From: SHVZ01 sp041906305
GTDB taxonomy: Bacteria > Pseudomonadota > Alphaproteobacteria > SHVZ01
NCBI GenBank assembly: GCA_041906305.1
Contig: JAYRJL010000001.1
Location: 1,577,528-1,641,527 of the forward strand
Direction: 5' to 3'
Length of the DNA: 64,000 nucleotides
Shown here: positions 36,989 through 45,463 of the stretch, one piece after another
How the letters are laid out: every line of letters starts with the position of its first letter
How positions within the stretch are numbered: position 1 is the first letter of the stretch
Made by a program: the position numbers and the translations under genes
The notes under the pieces: model-generated
What the model was told of the DNA's origin: nothing
The model's database searches: none
Seen by the model: only the letters and a program-made list of their open reading frames with translations

Positions 36989-37176
36989 ACCTATGGCGTG
37001 TTTCACGAGTAAAGTCTCATTGTGGCGGGATTTCGGTCGCCGGCATTCGGACAGACCCCCGCGGCGAGGCTCCAACCGCGCCTAGGCACGCCGTCTCACA
37101 TCGGTATACATTCCGCAAAATCGTCGGGGGGAAGGACGAGGCGGGGGATGAGCGAGCCGGCAGGAGCCGCCTCAAC

Positions 37177-37758
37177 ATGATGGGTTATCGGCTCGATAGA
37201 CTTGCAGTGCTGATTATCGACGACAATCAGCACATGCGGAGCCTCGTGCGGACCATCCTGGAATCCCTCGGCGTCAGCCAGATACTCGAGGCGCGGGACG
37301 GCAGCCATGCGCTCGAAAAGATGGGCCAGTCCCAGATCGACCTGCTGATCGCGGACTGGAACATGGAACCGATGGACGGGCTGGCGCTGACCCGCCACCT
37401 CCGTACCTCGCCTGAAAGCCCGGATCAGTTCGTGCCGGTGATCATGCTTTCGGGCCATACCGAGCGGTCCCGGGTCATGCAGGCGCGCGACGCCGGCGTG
37501 ACCGAGTTCATGGCGAAGCCCGTCTCGGCGCGATCCCTCTACGCCCGTATCGTCTCGATCATCGAGAACCCGCGGCCGTTCGTGCGCACGAACGACTATT
37601 TCGGGCCCGATCGCCGCCGTCAGATGCTGCCCTTCGAGGGGCCCGACCGGCGGAAACCGTCCGGCGGCGGACCCGCCGCGCATGGTCAGGCGCTCAGCGG
37701 CGATCAGCAGGCCGCCTTGAAGCGGACCAAGGACACCATCAAGTCGATGCAGAAGTGA
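37177..37758 (+). CDS. CheY-like response regulator with C-terminal extension
   Basis: A 193-residue protein with a full receiver domain (about 8-130): Asp 15 and 16, phosphoacceptor Asp 60 in LLIADWNM, and Lys in FMAKPVSA. The 60-residue tail contains YFGPDRRRQ and GPDRRKP, seen in many alphaproteobacterial single-domain regulators near chemotaxis or development genes. There is no DNA-binding domain. A ribosome site (AGGAG) lies 11 bases before the ATG. It is followed by an Hpt-like gene and faces a PAS kinase gene, so the three may form a phosphorelay. Confidence 0.88.
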   Translation: MMGYRLDRLAVLIIDDNQHMRSLVRTILESLGVSQILEARDGSHALEKMGQSQIDLLIADWNMEPMDGLALTRHLRTSPESPDQFVPVIMLSGHTERSRVMQARDAGVTEFMAKPVSARSLYARIVSIIENPRPFVRTNDYFGPDRRRQMLPFEGPDRRKPSGGGPAAHGQALSGDQQAALKRTKDTIKSMQK

Positions 37759-37784
37759 CGCGCGGAGCGTCTTAGGAGAATGTC

Positions 37785-38273
37785 ATGAGCGGCGACAAGC
37801 CGAAGGGCGCGGTCGAAGTCATCCATCCGCCGAACAAGATCAAGGCGCGCGTCGGACCGGCCGGCAAGGGCATGGATCCGAACCTGCTGGCGCGGGCTGA
37901 AGCCGCTGCCGCCAGGGCGCAGGAGCAGGTGGATTTCCCGGCCCAGGCGAACCCCGAGCTCGCGCGCGCGGCCGAGGTCGTCCAGCTGCTGCTGAGCGAC
38001 CGCGAGAACCAGGCGAAGCACCTGGGCACGCTTTTCAACATCGTCCACGACCTCCGCGGTGGCGGCGGCAACTTCGGCTACCCGCTCATCACCCGGATCG
38101 GCAGCATGCTGTGCCGCTATCTGGAAGGCCGCAACTCGGTCGGCATGGCCGAGGTCGAGGTGCTGCGTTCGCTCGTCGACGCCATGCGCGCGATCATCGC
38201 CAACAAGCTGAAGGGCGACGGCGGTCAGGTCGGGCAGGAACTCTGCGCCGGCCTCGAGCGGCTGGTCGGCTAG
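37785..38273 (+). CDS. Probable Hpt-domain phosphotransfer protein
   Basis: A 162-residue protein, 26 bases after the response regulator, with ribosome site AGGAGA. Residues about 80-155 are helical and contain FNIVHDLRGGGGNFGYP, which resembles the Hpt site (His-x-Leu-Lys/Arg-Gly with Gly-rich turn), with His 88 as phosphoacceptor candidate. The N-terminal 55 residues are basic and probably disordered. The Hpt call is by motif only; an alternative is a non-phosphorylated helical scaffold. Confidence 0.65.
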   Translation: MSGDKPKGAVEVIHPPNKIKARVGPAGKGMDPNLLARAEAAAARAQEQVDFPAQANPELARAAEVVQLLLSDRENQAKHLGTLFNIVHDLRGGGGNFGYPLITRIGSMLCRYLEGRNSVGMAEVEVLRSLVDAMRAIIANKLKGDGGQVGQELCAGLERLVG

Positions 38274-38277
38274 ATCC

Positions 38278-40833
38278 TCAGCCGGCCCGCCGCAGCGCGG
38301 GCGGCACCTCGCTCAGGCGCCTGCCGGGCAGGCGCACCGTCACCGTCGTGCCCCGGCCCTGGACGCTTTCCAGAGACAGCGAGCCGCCGTGGAGCTCGGC
38401 GAACTGCCGGGCGATCGGAAGGCCGAGGCCGGTCCCGTCGGTCTTCCGCGTGATGTCGTTGTCGACCTGAGCAAAGGGGACGAGCACGCGCGGCAGATCT
38501 TTCGCCGGGATGCCGATCCCGGTGTCCGCGACCGTCAGGCGCAAGTCCCCCTCCGCCGAGATTGCGGCCGAGACCGTCACCTTGCCGCCCTTGGGCGTGA
38601 ACCGGACCGCGTTCGCGACGAGGTTGAGGAGCATCTGCAGCAGCTTCCGTTCGTCGGCGCGGAGGGGCGGCATGTTCGGCGAAACGGCCGAGGCGATCGA
38701 AACCTCGCCGTCGCGGGCGCGGCCTTCGACCAGATGGATGACGCGCTCGACGACCTCGCCGATCTCGACCTCGGATTCCGACAGCTCCACCTTGCCGGCC
38801 TCGGCCTTCGACAGATCGAGCAGGTCGTTGATCAGCTGCAGCAGATGGCTGCCCGCATTGTGGATGTCGGCCGCATATTCGGCCGCCTTGTGCGCCAGCC
38901 TCGGCGCCAGCGCCGTCGAGGCCAGCACTTCCGAGAAGCCGAGGATGGCGTTGAGCGGCGTCCGAAGCTCGTGACTCATCGAGGCGAGGAAGCTCGATTT
39001 GGCGCGCGTGGCACGTTCGGCGCGCAGCTTGGCGTCGGTGAGCTGGGCTTCCGCCTCTTTGCGCGCGGTGATGTCGACGACGACACCGTCCCAGATGATG
39101 CTGCCGTCGCCCATGCGCACCGGGCGGGCCTGCGAGGTTACCCAGCGCACCGATCCGTCTCTCGCGACGATGCGATAGTCCGCCTGCCACGGCGCCAGGG
39201 TGTTGATCGCGTCCTGGACGCTGCTGATGACGCTCTCGACGTCGTCCGGATGGATAGCCCGCTTGACGAGCGTCGCGTCGGCCATCAGGTCCTCAGGATC
39301 GCAGCCGTAGAAGTCGCGCGCGCCCTCGCTGATGAACGGGAACGTCACCGAGCCATCCGGCCCGACGCGGCGCTGGAAGACGTAGCCCGGAATGTTCGCC
39401 GCCATGCGCTGGAAGCGATCCTCGCTCGCCTGCAGGGCGGCGATCGTTTCCTTGATCGAGGTGACGTCGGAGATGAGGAGAGCGACCCCGCCGCTGTCCG
39501 TGACCCGCTCCGAGACCTGTTGCCAGCTTCGGCCGACGCGACGCTCCTCGCGCCAGCCGCCGGGCACGCGATGCCCGCTCATCCTGTCGCGGACCCAATC
39601 CTCCTCGCGGCCATGCGCGGCGGCGATCTCGCCGCTCTCTGCCAGCGTGCGCACCATCGTCTCGTAGCTCGTCCCGGGAACCGCGAGGGCGACGTAGGCT
39701 GACGGCGAGATCTCCGCCATGCGCCGGTTCATCAGAACGAAACGGTCGTCCCTGTCGAAAACGACCATGCCGGCATCGAGGCTCTCGATCGCATCAGAAA
39801 GGATGGTCTTCGTTTCGCGCGACTCGCTTTCGGCGGCGGCGCGCCGCGCGGCGTCGCGTGCGGCGAAGTACGCAAGGATCGACACGGCGACCGCGCAGAG
39901 AGCCCAGATGGCGGCGAACTCGCGAACCTGCGCGTACCAAGGGGCGAGCGCGTCGCCGACCGCGATCGAGACGCTGACGATCACAGGGAACGAATTGAGA
40001 GCGCGATAGCCGGTAATGCGCTCGACGCTGTCGATGCGCGTGGATCCACGATAGATGCCGGCCGGCGACTCGACGAGACGCATCAGCGATCCCGGACTCG
40101 CGACCACCGGCGCGCCGAGCTGCGCGGGCAGGGCGGGCTCGCGGGCGAGCAGTGCGCCGTCCATCCTGACGAGTGCCACAGAGCCGTTGGGCCCGACGTT
40201 GAGCGCGCGATAGAAGGCGCTGGTGAGTCCTTCGATCGGGACGTCGGCTGCGAGCACGCCCGCGAACGATCCGTCCTCCCGATCGATGCGGCGGCTGACA
40301 CTCAAGACCGTGTCGCCGGAAATCAGGCTCTTGAGCGGAAGGGAGATCAGCACGCCGAGATCCGGTTCCTCGCGATGGCGCTTGAAGAAGCTTCGATCGG
40401 CGACGCTGAGGGACCGGGGAACCGGCGCCAGGCCGGCGTTCAAGGGGTGCCCGTCCGTGTCGTAGAGGATCAGAGCGTGGATCTGACGAAGGCTGTCGGC
40501 GCCGGCGGCGAGCACGCCGCGGACGGACGTCTGTTCCTCGACGTTCAGCCGCTGCAACAGTCGAAGATGGCGGATCGTCGCCTTGAGCACGCCGTCGACC
40601 GCATCGAAGGTGGTGAGCGTATGTTCTTCGAGGGCGCTCGACAGGCGACGTACGGTCTGCTCGGTGTCGAGAAGCCGCGACTGGTAACCGCCCCTGAGAT
40701 TGTAACCAAATGTAACCGCGAGCGCGATGAGGGAGGCAACGCCGGCGATGATTGGCCAGGATCTCGCGTGTTTCTGCAGGAAGCCTGCCTGCGCCACGGG
40801 GTTGAAGCCCTCCGATCCGGTGCCAGGCGGCAC
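38278..40833 (-). CDS. PAS-domain sensor histidine kinase with Cache-like sensor
   Basis: A membrane kinase of 851 residues. The first membrane helix is at about 26-44 and a second at about 305-325, enclosing a periplasmic sensor with the dCache/CHASE pattern (ALILYDTDGHPL, SVADRSFFKRHREEPDLGV, LSVSRRIDREDGSFAGVL). PAS domains follow at about 345-460 and 470-595. The HisKA His is in ASMSHELRTPLNAILGF near residue 621. The HATPase N, G1 (VADTGIGIPAKD) and G2 (TDGTGLGLPIA) boxes are complete. There is no receiver. The GTG start is uncertain. It converges with the Hpt-like gene, 4 bases apart. Confidence 0.9.
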   Translation of the reverse strand: MPPGTGSEGFNPVAQAGFLQKHARSWPIIAGVASLIALAVTFGYNLRGGYQSRLLDTEQTVRRLSSALEEHTLTTFDAVDGVLKATIRHLRLLQRLNVEEQTSVRGVLAAGADSLRQIHALILYDTDGHPLNAGLAPVPRSLSVADRSFFKRHREEPDLGVLISLPLKSLISGDTVLSVSRRIDREDGSFAGVLAADVPIEGLTSAFYRALNVGPNGSVALVRMDGALLAREPALPAQLGAPVVASPGSLMRLVESPAGIYRGSTRIDSVERITGYRALNSFPVIVSVSIAVGDALAPWYAQVREFAAIWALCAVAVSILAYFAARDAARRAAAESESRETKTILSDAIESLDAGMVVFDRDDRFVLMNRRMAEISPSAYVALAVPGTSYETMVRTLAESGEIAAAHGREEDWVRDRMSGHRVPGGWREERRVGRSWQQVSERVTDSGGVALLISDVTSIKETIAALQASEDRFQRMAANIPGYVFQRRVGPDGSVTFPFISEGARDFYGCDPEDLMADATLVKRAIHPDDVESVISSVQDAINTLAPWQADYRIVARDGSVRWVTSQARPVRMGDGSIIWDGVVVDITARKEAEAQLTDAKLRAERATRAKSSFLASMSHELRTPLNAILGFSEVLASTALAPRLAHKAAEYAADIHNAGSHLLQLINDLLDLSKAEAGKVELSESEVEIGEVVERVIHLVEGRARDGEVSIASAVSPNMPPLRADERKLLQMLLNLVANAVRFTPKGGKVTVSAAISAEGDLRLTVADTGIGIPAKDLPRVLVPFAQVDNDITRKTDGTGLGLPIARQFAELHGGSLSLESVQGRGTTVTVRLPGRRLSEVPPALRRAG

Positions 40834-40890
40834 CCTGGATGTCAGGGCTGGATACTTAGGCCAAAAAAGTTAACGAGCGGTTTGCGCGGA

Positions 40891-41703
40891 TCAGGTCGGC
40901 CATGCCGGCTGGAGGCGTCCCCCGACGCGGAGCGGAGCGACCCGCTTGGCGAGGCCGGTGCGGTCGTCGGTCTCGACGAAAAGGCCGCAGATGGTCGCCG
41001 GGCCATCGGCGGGCTGCAGCTTGTCGGTCGGCAGCTTCCGGGTGAAGCGCTGGATCGGCACCTGCTTGTGCATGCCGATCACGGAGTCGTAGTCGCCGCA
41101 CATGCCGGCATCGGTCTGGAACGCGGTGCCGCCCGGCAGGATCTGGGCGTCGGCGGTGGGCACATGCGTATGCGATCCCACGACCATCGACACGCGCCCG
41201 TCGAGCATATGGCCGATGGCCTGCTTCTCGCTGGATGCCTCGGCATGCACGTCCACGACGATTGCAGCGACCGTGGCGCCGAGGCGGACCTTCGCCATCT
41301 CCTCCTCGATCGAGCGGAACGGATCGTCGAGCGGATCCATGAACAGGCGGCCCATCACGTTGATCACCAGGATGCGCCGGCCGCCCGGCAGCGGGTATTC
41401 GTTGGCGCCGCGTCCAGGCGTCCCCTGCGGATAGTTGCGCGGACGGAGCAGGCGCGGGTCGCGATCGATCTGCCCGATGAACTCGCGCTGGTCCCAGACG
41501 TGGTTGCCGTTGGTCAGGCAGTCGATGCCCGCCTTGAACAACTGCTCGGCGAGATTGAGGGTGAGGCCGAAGCCGTGCGCCGCGTTCTCGCCGTTGGCGA
41601 TCACGAAATCGAGCCCGAGCTCCTTGCGCAGGCGAGGGGTTTCCTGGAGCACCGCGTCGCGGCCGGAGCGGCCGAGGATGTCGCCGAGATAGAGGATCTT
41701 CAC
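40891..41703 (-). CDS. YmdB family metallophosphoesterase
   Basis: A 270-residue calcineurin-like phosphoesterase of the YmdB/TIGR00282 family (known members hydrolyse 2',3'-cyclic nucleotides). Metal ligands sit in LYLGDILGRSGRDAV, IANGENAAHG, LTNGNHVWDQ and VVGSHTHVPTADA. The GTG start overlaps the 5-formyltetrahydrofolate cyclo-ligase stop (GTGA). Length is standard. Confidence 0.92.
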   Translation of the reverse strand: MKILYLGDILGRSGRDAVLQETPRLRKELGLDFVIANGENAAHGFGLTLNLAEQLFKAGIDCLTNGNHVWDQREFIGQIDRDPRLLRPRNYPQGTPGRGANEYPLPGGRRILVINVMGRLFMDPLDDPFRSIEEEMAKVRLGATVAAIVVDVHAEASSEKQAIGHMLDGRVSMVVGSHTHVPTADAQILPGGTAFQTDAGMCGDYDSVIGMHKQVPIQRFTRKLPTDKLQPADGPATICGLFVETDDRTGLAKRVAPLRVGGRLQPAWPT

Positions 41704-42305
41704 GCAATGAGCTCCGCATTCGCATCGGTCGCGATCGCGTCGACACGCTGATCGACATCGTCCGCGGGTACTTCGTCGATTTCCTGGAAGGCGTAGCCGA
41801 CGCCGATGGCCATCACCGGCCCCTTCGCCCGAAGCGCGGCGAGCGTCCGGTCGTAGTAGCCGCCGCCGTAGCCGAGGCGATGGCCGCGCCGATCGAAGGC
41901 GAGGAGCGGCACCAGCAGGACCGACGGCGCGATCTCGGGACTGCTCTCGGGCGGGTAGGGGATGCCGAACATGCCCGTCGAAAGCGGAGTTCCCGGCATC
42001 CAGCTGCGGAAGACGAGCGGCTGCTTGCGCGCGATCACCACCGGAAGCCCGACCGGATGGCCCGCGCCGGCGAACCAGGCGAGCGTGGGCAGCACGTCGA
42101 TCTCGGGCGGCACCGGATGGAAGCCGGCGACGGCGGCGCCGGCCGCGAACGGCCCCAGCCTTGCGACGTTCCGGGCCAGCGCGACGCCGGCCGAGGGCGT
42201 CGCGAGTCGCTTCCGGCGCTCGCTCATCTCCGTGCGGAGACGGCGCTTGGCCGCGACGACGTCTGGATCGGGAGAGGATGGCGGAGCCACCATGGCCGAT
42301 GGCAT
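41700..42305 (-). CDS. 5-formyltetrahydrofolate cyclo-ligase
   Basis: A 201-residue enzyme that converts 5-formyl-THF to 5,10-methenyl-THF with ATP. The C-terminal phosphate-binding motif RRGHRLGYGGGYYDRTLA and the N-terminal KRRLRTEMSERRK are typical. I choose ATG 42305, which has GGAGGA 7 bases upstream (42318-42313); the TTG at 42320 is part of that site. It directly follows a 6S RNA candidate, as ygfA follows ssrS in many proteobacteria. Confidence 0.93.
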   Translation of the reverse strand: MPSAMVAPPSSPDPDVVAAKRRLRTEMSERRKRLATPSAGVALARNVARLGPFAAGAAVAGFHPVPPEIDVLPTLAWFAGAGHPVGLPVVIARKQPLVFRSWMPGTPLSTGMFGIPYPPESSPEIAPSVLLVPLLAFDRRGHRLGYGGGYYDRTLAALRAKGPVMAIGVGYAFQEIDEVPADDVDQRVDAIATDANAELIA

Positions 42306-42321
42306 AAGCAGTTCCTCCAAG

Positions 42322-42460
42322 GCCTGCCTAAGCAGGTGGGCGCCATGTAGCCAAGGCCGAGGGCCAAGGCCAGGGACAGCTCCCAGAGGATCGGTATTGG
42401 CCCCGGGGAATGTGCAGCCTGTCGAACCGGGCAGCCCCGCCGGGAATCAACTTAGGAAGC
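42322..42460 (-). ncRNA. ssrS: 6S RNA candidate
   Basis: The 139-base stretch between zapA and 5-FCL lies where 6S RNA is found across proteobacteria. A closing stem is visible: GCTTCCTAAG at the 5' end pairs with CTTAGG-C-AGGC at the 3' end. Next inward, GGCGGGGC faces GCCCACC. The 3' arm has the GGCTACATGGCG segment that parallels the 3' arm of E. coli 6S RNA. 6S RNA binds sigma-70 RNA polymerase in stationary phase. Ends are approximate; it overlaps the last codons of zapA. Supported by position and hand folding only. Confidence 0.65.
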
Positions 42461-42766
42461 TTCAAGCCGCGCCGCAAGCGCATCGATGCGCTTTGCCACG
42501 GACTCGATCGCCTCGGCGGCGGCGTCCGCGGACTTGGCGGAACCCGCCTGGCCCTCGATCCCGCCGCGCGCCTCGGCCAGCTCGTCGGCGATCATCAGGC
42601 TCGCCATCGCCAAGAGGCGTGCGTCGCCGACCTGGCCGACCTGACGGACCAGCTCCTGCACCTTGCCGTCGATGAAACGGCCGAGCTTCTCGATATGCGG
42701 CTCTTGCCCGTCGGCGCAGGCGATGCGGTAGCCGCGGCCGTTGAGGAACAGCGTGACTTCTGCCAT
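42452..42766 (-). CDS. zapA: Cell division protein ZapA
   Basis: A 104-residue FtsZ-bundling protein. The N-terminal globular half reads VTLFLNGRGYRIACADGQEPHIEKLGRFID, the standard ZapA pattern, followed by a coiled-coil C-terminal half with Ala/Glu-rich heptads. It ends at the 5' side of the 6S RNA candidate and follows a DUF4164 gene after 7 bases. Confidence 0.92.
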   Translation of the reverse strand: MAEVTLFLNGRGYRIACADGQEPHIEKLGRFIDGKVQELVRQVGQVGDARLLAMASLMIADELAEARGGIEGQAGSAKSADAAAEAIESVAKRIDALAARLEAS

Positions 42767-42773
42767 GCGCGTC

Positions 42774-42998
42774 TCAGTCGCCGGCCATCAGCCGCAAGCG
42801 GCCGATGGCGCCGTCGAGACGCGCCGACACCGTGTCGGCGGCTTCCGAAAGCCGCGAATGGTCGGTCTTGAGCTGGGCCAATGCCTGCTCGAGCTCGGTG
42901 CGCGCCTTCGCCTCGCGGTCCGAGCGGCCGGACGCGGCCCGCTCGAGCCGGGCCAGCGCCTGATCCAGTTTGGCGGTTGCGTCGTCCAAAGCACTCAT
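42774..42998 (-). CDS. DUF4164-like coiled-coil protein
   Basis: A 74-residue, almost entirely coiled-coil protein (heptads of Leu and Ala through about 8-70), with no signal or membrane segment. Small DUF4164 proteins with this pattern are found directly before zapA in alphaproteobacteria. A role with ZapA at the division ring is plausible but unproven. Confidence 0.8.
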   Translation of the reverse strand: MSALDDATAKLDQALARLERAASGRSDREAKARTELEQALAQLKTDHSRLSEAADTVSARLDGAIGRLRLMAGD

Positions 42999-43058
42999 AT
43001 GCCGACCATAGCAGGGGTGGTCGGCCCGCCGGAAGCGTCTCGTCCCGCGGGGCCCTGG

Positions 43059-43763
43059 TCAGCGGCGGCCGACGAAGCGCGGCGTCTTGTTGAAGAAGCG
43101 GTAGACCATGGGCTCGAACGCCTCCAGCGGGAGGGTGTCGTAGTCCGGCTCCATCGCGTTCTGATCGTACTTCTCGCAGAAATAGGCGGTCAGCTCGAAG
43201 GCCGGATGGCCCCGGAACTTCTCGCGGCCCATCCGGTCCGAGGTCGGATGGTTGAAGCGGTGATAGCGCTGGAAGACCGTGTGGTAGTTGAGCACCCACA
43301 GGTACTCGTCGGACAGGAACTGCTTCAGCATCGCCGCGCAGAACTCGCCATGCGTGACCGGTGCGATGTTCTGGCCGATGTCGTGCAGCAAGGAGAGGAC
43401 CACCATGTCCTCGTCGGCGCCGTCGCGGAGCGCTCTGGTCGCTGTCTGCAGCGAGTGGCCGTAGTTGTTGGACTGCCAGCCGTAGCTGGGCTCGTTCTTG
43501 GAGGCGGCGAGGAAGGTCAGCACCTCCTTCGCCTGGCGGTCGTGGTGATAGATCGCGCTCTGGCGCTCGATGATCGCCCAGTCCTCGGCGGTATTGGCCT
43601 CGAAGGTGTTGCCCGAGGTGCGCTGCCAGTCGGCGCCGCCGAGCGGGACCACGATGCTACGGGCTTCCCAGTTGGCGAGCTCCTGCTCGAGCGCCGTCGG
43701 CCTGGCCGCCGACTTGTAGGCGGGTTCCCACTCGGTCTCCGGCATCCTGGTCGCTGCGGTCAT
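43059..43763 (-). CDS. HD-domain oxygenase-like protein (PhnZ/MIOX type)
   Basis: A 234-residue protein from ATG 43763, which has a GGGGG ribosome site; a GTG at 43781 is possible. It has the metal-ligand set of mixed-valence di-iron HD oxygenases: His 103 (NYGHSLQTA), His 127-Asp 128 (LLHDIGQ), His 138 (VTHGEF), His 161 (LNYHTVFQ) and Asp 200 (CEKYDQNAMEPDYD). The spacings 103-127 and 138-161 match those of PhnZ (34-58 and 80-104). The PhnZ-type His of HDIGH is Gln here. Such enzymes cleave C-C or C-P bonds of hydroxylated substrates. An ordinary HD phosphohydrolase is the alternative. Confidence 0.65.
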   Translation of the reverse strand: MTAATRMPETEWEPAYKSAARPTALEQELANWEARSIVVPLGGADWQRTSGNTFEANTAEDWAIIERQSAIYHHDRQAKEVLTFLAASKNEPSYGWQSNNYGHSLQTATRALRDGADEDMVVLSLLHDIGQNIAPVTHGEFCAAMLKQFLSDEYLWVLNYHTVFQRYHRFNHPTSDRMGREKFRGHPAFELTAYFCEKYDQNAMEPDYDTLPLEAFEPMVYRFFNKTPRFVGRR

Positions 43764-43872
43764 CGCTTGCCCCCGTTTCACGATCGGAAAAGCCAGATTG
43801 CCATCCGGAAATGCCGGCCGCTAGGCTGATCGACAACCAAAGATAAACATATCGGACAGAGGGGGATCTTCG

Positions 43873-45462
43873 ATGCAGAGCACTGTGCGCAAGTTGTCCC
43901 TGGCGGCGGCGATGCTGGGGGCGATGGCCCTGACTCTCGAAGCTGGGCCGGCGGCAGCCCAGAGCGTGATCCGCTACGTGCCGCACGCGGACCTCAAGGT
44001 CGTCGACCCGATGACCAACACGGCCGCGATCACCAATCAGCATGCGTTCATGGTCTACGACATGCTGTTCGCCTACGACCGCGACTATCGCCCGCAGCCG
44101 CAGATGGTCGAGGCGTACACGGTCTCGCCCGACGGCCTCGCCTATCGCTTCACGCTCCGGGCCGGCCTCAAGTTCCACGACGGCCAGCCGGTCAAGACCT
44201 CCGACGTCATTCAGTCGATCAACCGCTGGGCGGCGCGCGACTCCAACGGCACGATCCTGCGCGGCCTCGGCATGCAGCTGGCCGCCGTCGACGACCGCAC
44301 CTTCACGCTGACCTTGAAGGAGCCGTGGGGCCTCGTGCTCGACTCGCTCGCCAAGGACGGTTCCTACGCCGCCTTCGTCATGCGCGAGCAGGAGGCGAAG
44401 ACCGATCCGAACGCGGCGATCACCGAGGTGATCGGCTCCGGCCCCTTCCGCTTCTCGCGCGAGGGCTGGGTTCCCGGCAGCAAGGTCGTCTACGTCAAGA
44501 ACCCGGACTACGTGCCGCGCACCGAACCCGCGAGCCTGTTCGCCGGGGGCAAGCAGGTGAAGGCCGACCGCGTCGAGTGGGTCATCATCCCCGACGCCGC
44601 CACCGCCGCCGCCGCGCTCAACGCCGGCGAGGTCGACATCTTCGAGCAGCCGCCGACCGACCTGCTGCCGATGCTCAAGCGCAACAAGGACGTGGTGGTG
44701 AAGGTCCACAACCCGTTCGGCGAGGTCGCCTATCTCCGCCCGAACCACCTGCACCCGCCCTTCGACAAGCCGGAGGGCCGTCAGGCGCTGCTCTACATCG
44801 CCGCCCAGGACGAGTACATGCAGGCGTCCGCCGGCGATCCCGCCTATTGGCGGCGCTGCTTCTCCTGGGTCGGCTGCGGCTCATCCAACGAGACCGAGGC
44901 CGGCACGACCGACTTCCAGAAGCCGAATGTCGCCAAGGCCAAGGAGCTGCTGGCGAAGGCCGGCTACAAGGGCGAGCCGGTCGTCGTTCTGCAGCCGAAC
45001 GATCTGCAGGTGCTGCGCGACATCACCCAGGTGCTGGCGGCGCGCCTCAAGGATGCCGGCGTCAACGTCGACCTGCAGCTCAGCGACTGGGCGACGATCA
45101 CCGCGCGCCGCGTGAAGAAGGACGCGCCGGACAAGGGCGGCTGGAGCCTGTTCGTCTCGACCGCCTTCGGCTTCCGCTTCTCGAGTCCCGTCACCAACTT
45201 CGCGCTGCCGATGCCCTGCGGCGGCACCGGCTTCGTCGGCTGGGCCTGCGACGAGAAGATGAACGGCCTGCTCGCCGACTGGGCGAAGCAGACCGACGCG
45301 GCCAAGCGCAAGGCCGTGACCGAGGCGATCCAGATCCGCGCGGTCGAGACCATTCCCTATCTGCCGATGGGACAGATCACGCGGCCGGTGGCATACCGCT
45401 CGAATATCGAGGGGATGATCGAGGTGCCGAGCCCGGTGCTCTGGAACGTCTCGAAGCGCTGA
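43873..45462 (+). CDS. ABC transporter substrate-binding protein, family 5
   Basis: A 529-residue periplasmic binding protein of the peptide/nickel (SBP family 5) class. The signal peptide ends near AAAQS (residue 31). It contains the family pattern LAYRFTLRAGLKFHDGQPVKTSDVIQSINRW near 95-125. The C-terminal lobe is complete. It is divergent from the HD oxygenase-like gene (110 bases) and followed after 1 base by an M81 peptidase gene. No permease or ATPase is nearby, so it must use a transporter encoded elsewhere or be an orphan. Confidence 0.9.
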   Translation: MQSTVRKLSLAAAMLGAMALTLEAGPAAAQSVIRYVPHADLKVVDPMTNTAAITNQHAFMVYDMLFAYDRDYRPQPQMVEAYTVSPDGLAYRFTLRAGLKFHDGQPVKTSDVIQSINRWAARDSNGTILRGLGMQLAAVDDRTFTLTLKEPWGLVLDSLAKDGSYAAFVMREQEAKTDPNAAITEVIGSGPFRFSREGWVPGSKVVYVKNPDYVPRTEPASLFAGGKQVKADRVEWVIIPDAATAAAALNAGEVDIFEQPPTDLLPMLKRNKDVVVKVHNPFGEVAYLRPNHLHPPFDKPEGRQALLYIAAQDEYMQASAGDPAYWRRCFSWVGCGSSNETEAGTTDFQKPNVAKAKELLAKAGYKGEPVVVLQPNDLQVLRDITQVLAARLKDAGVNVDLQLSDWATITARRVKKDAPDKGGWSLFVSTAFGFRFSSPVTNFALPMPCGGTGFVGWACDEKMNGLLADWAKQTDAAKRKAVTEAIQIRAVETIPYLPMGQITRPVAYRSNIEGMIEVPSPVLWNVSKR

Positions 45463-45463
45463 C

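Noticed and set aside
36175..36990. Start of yebC at 36990
   Set aside because: The family N-terminus MAGHSQF begins at 36924 with its own ribosome site; the extra 22 residues run through the inverted repeat.
42306..42320. TTG at 42320 as start of 5-FCL
   Set aside because: It lies within the GGAGGA ribosome site of ATG 42305 and adds five residues with no family match.
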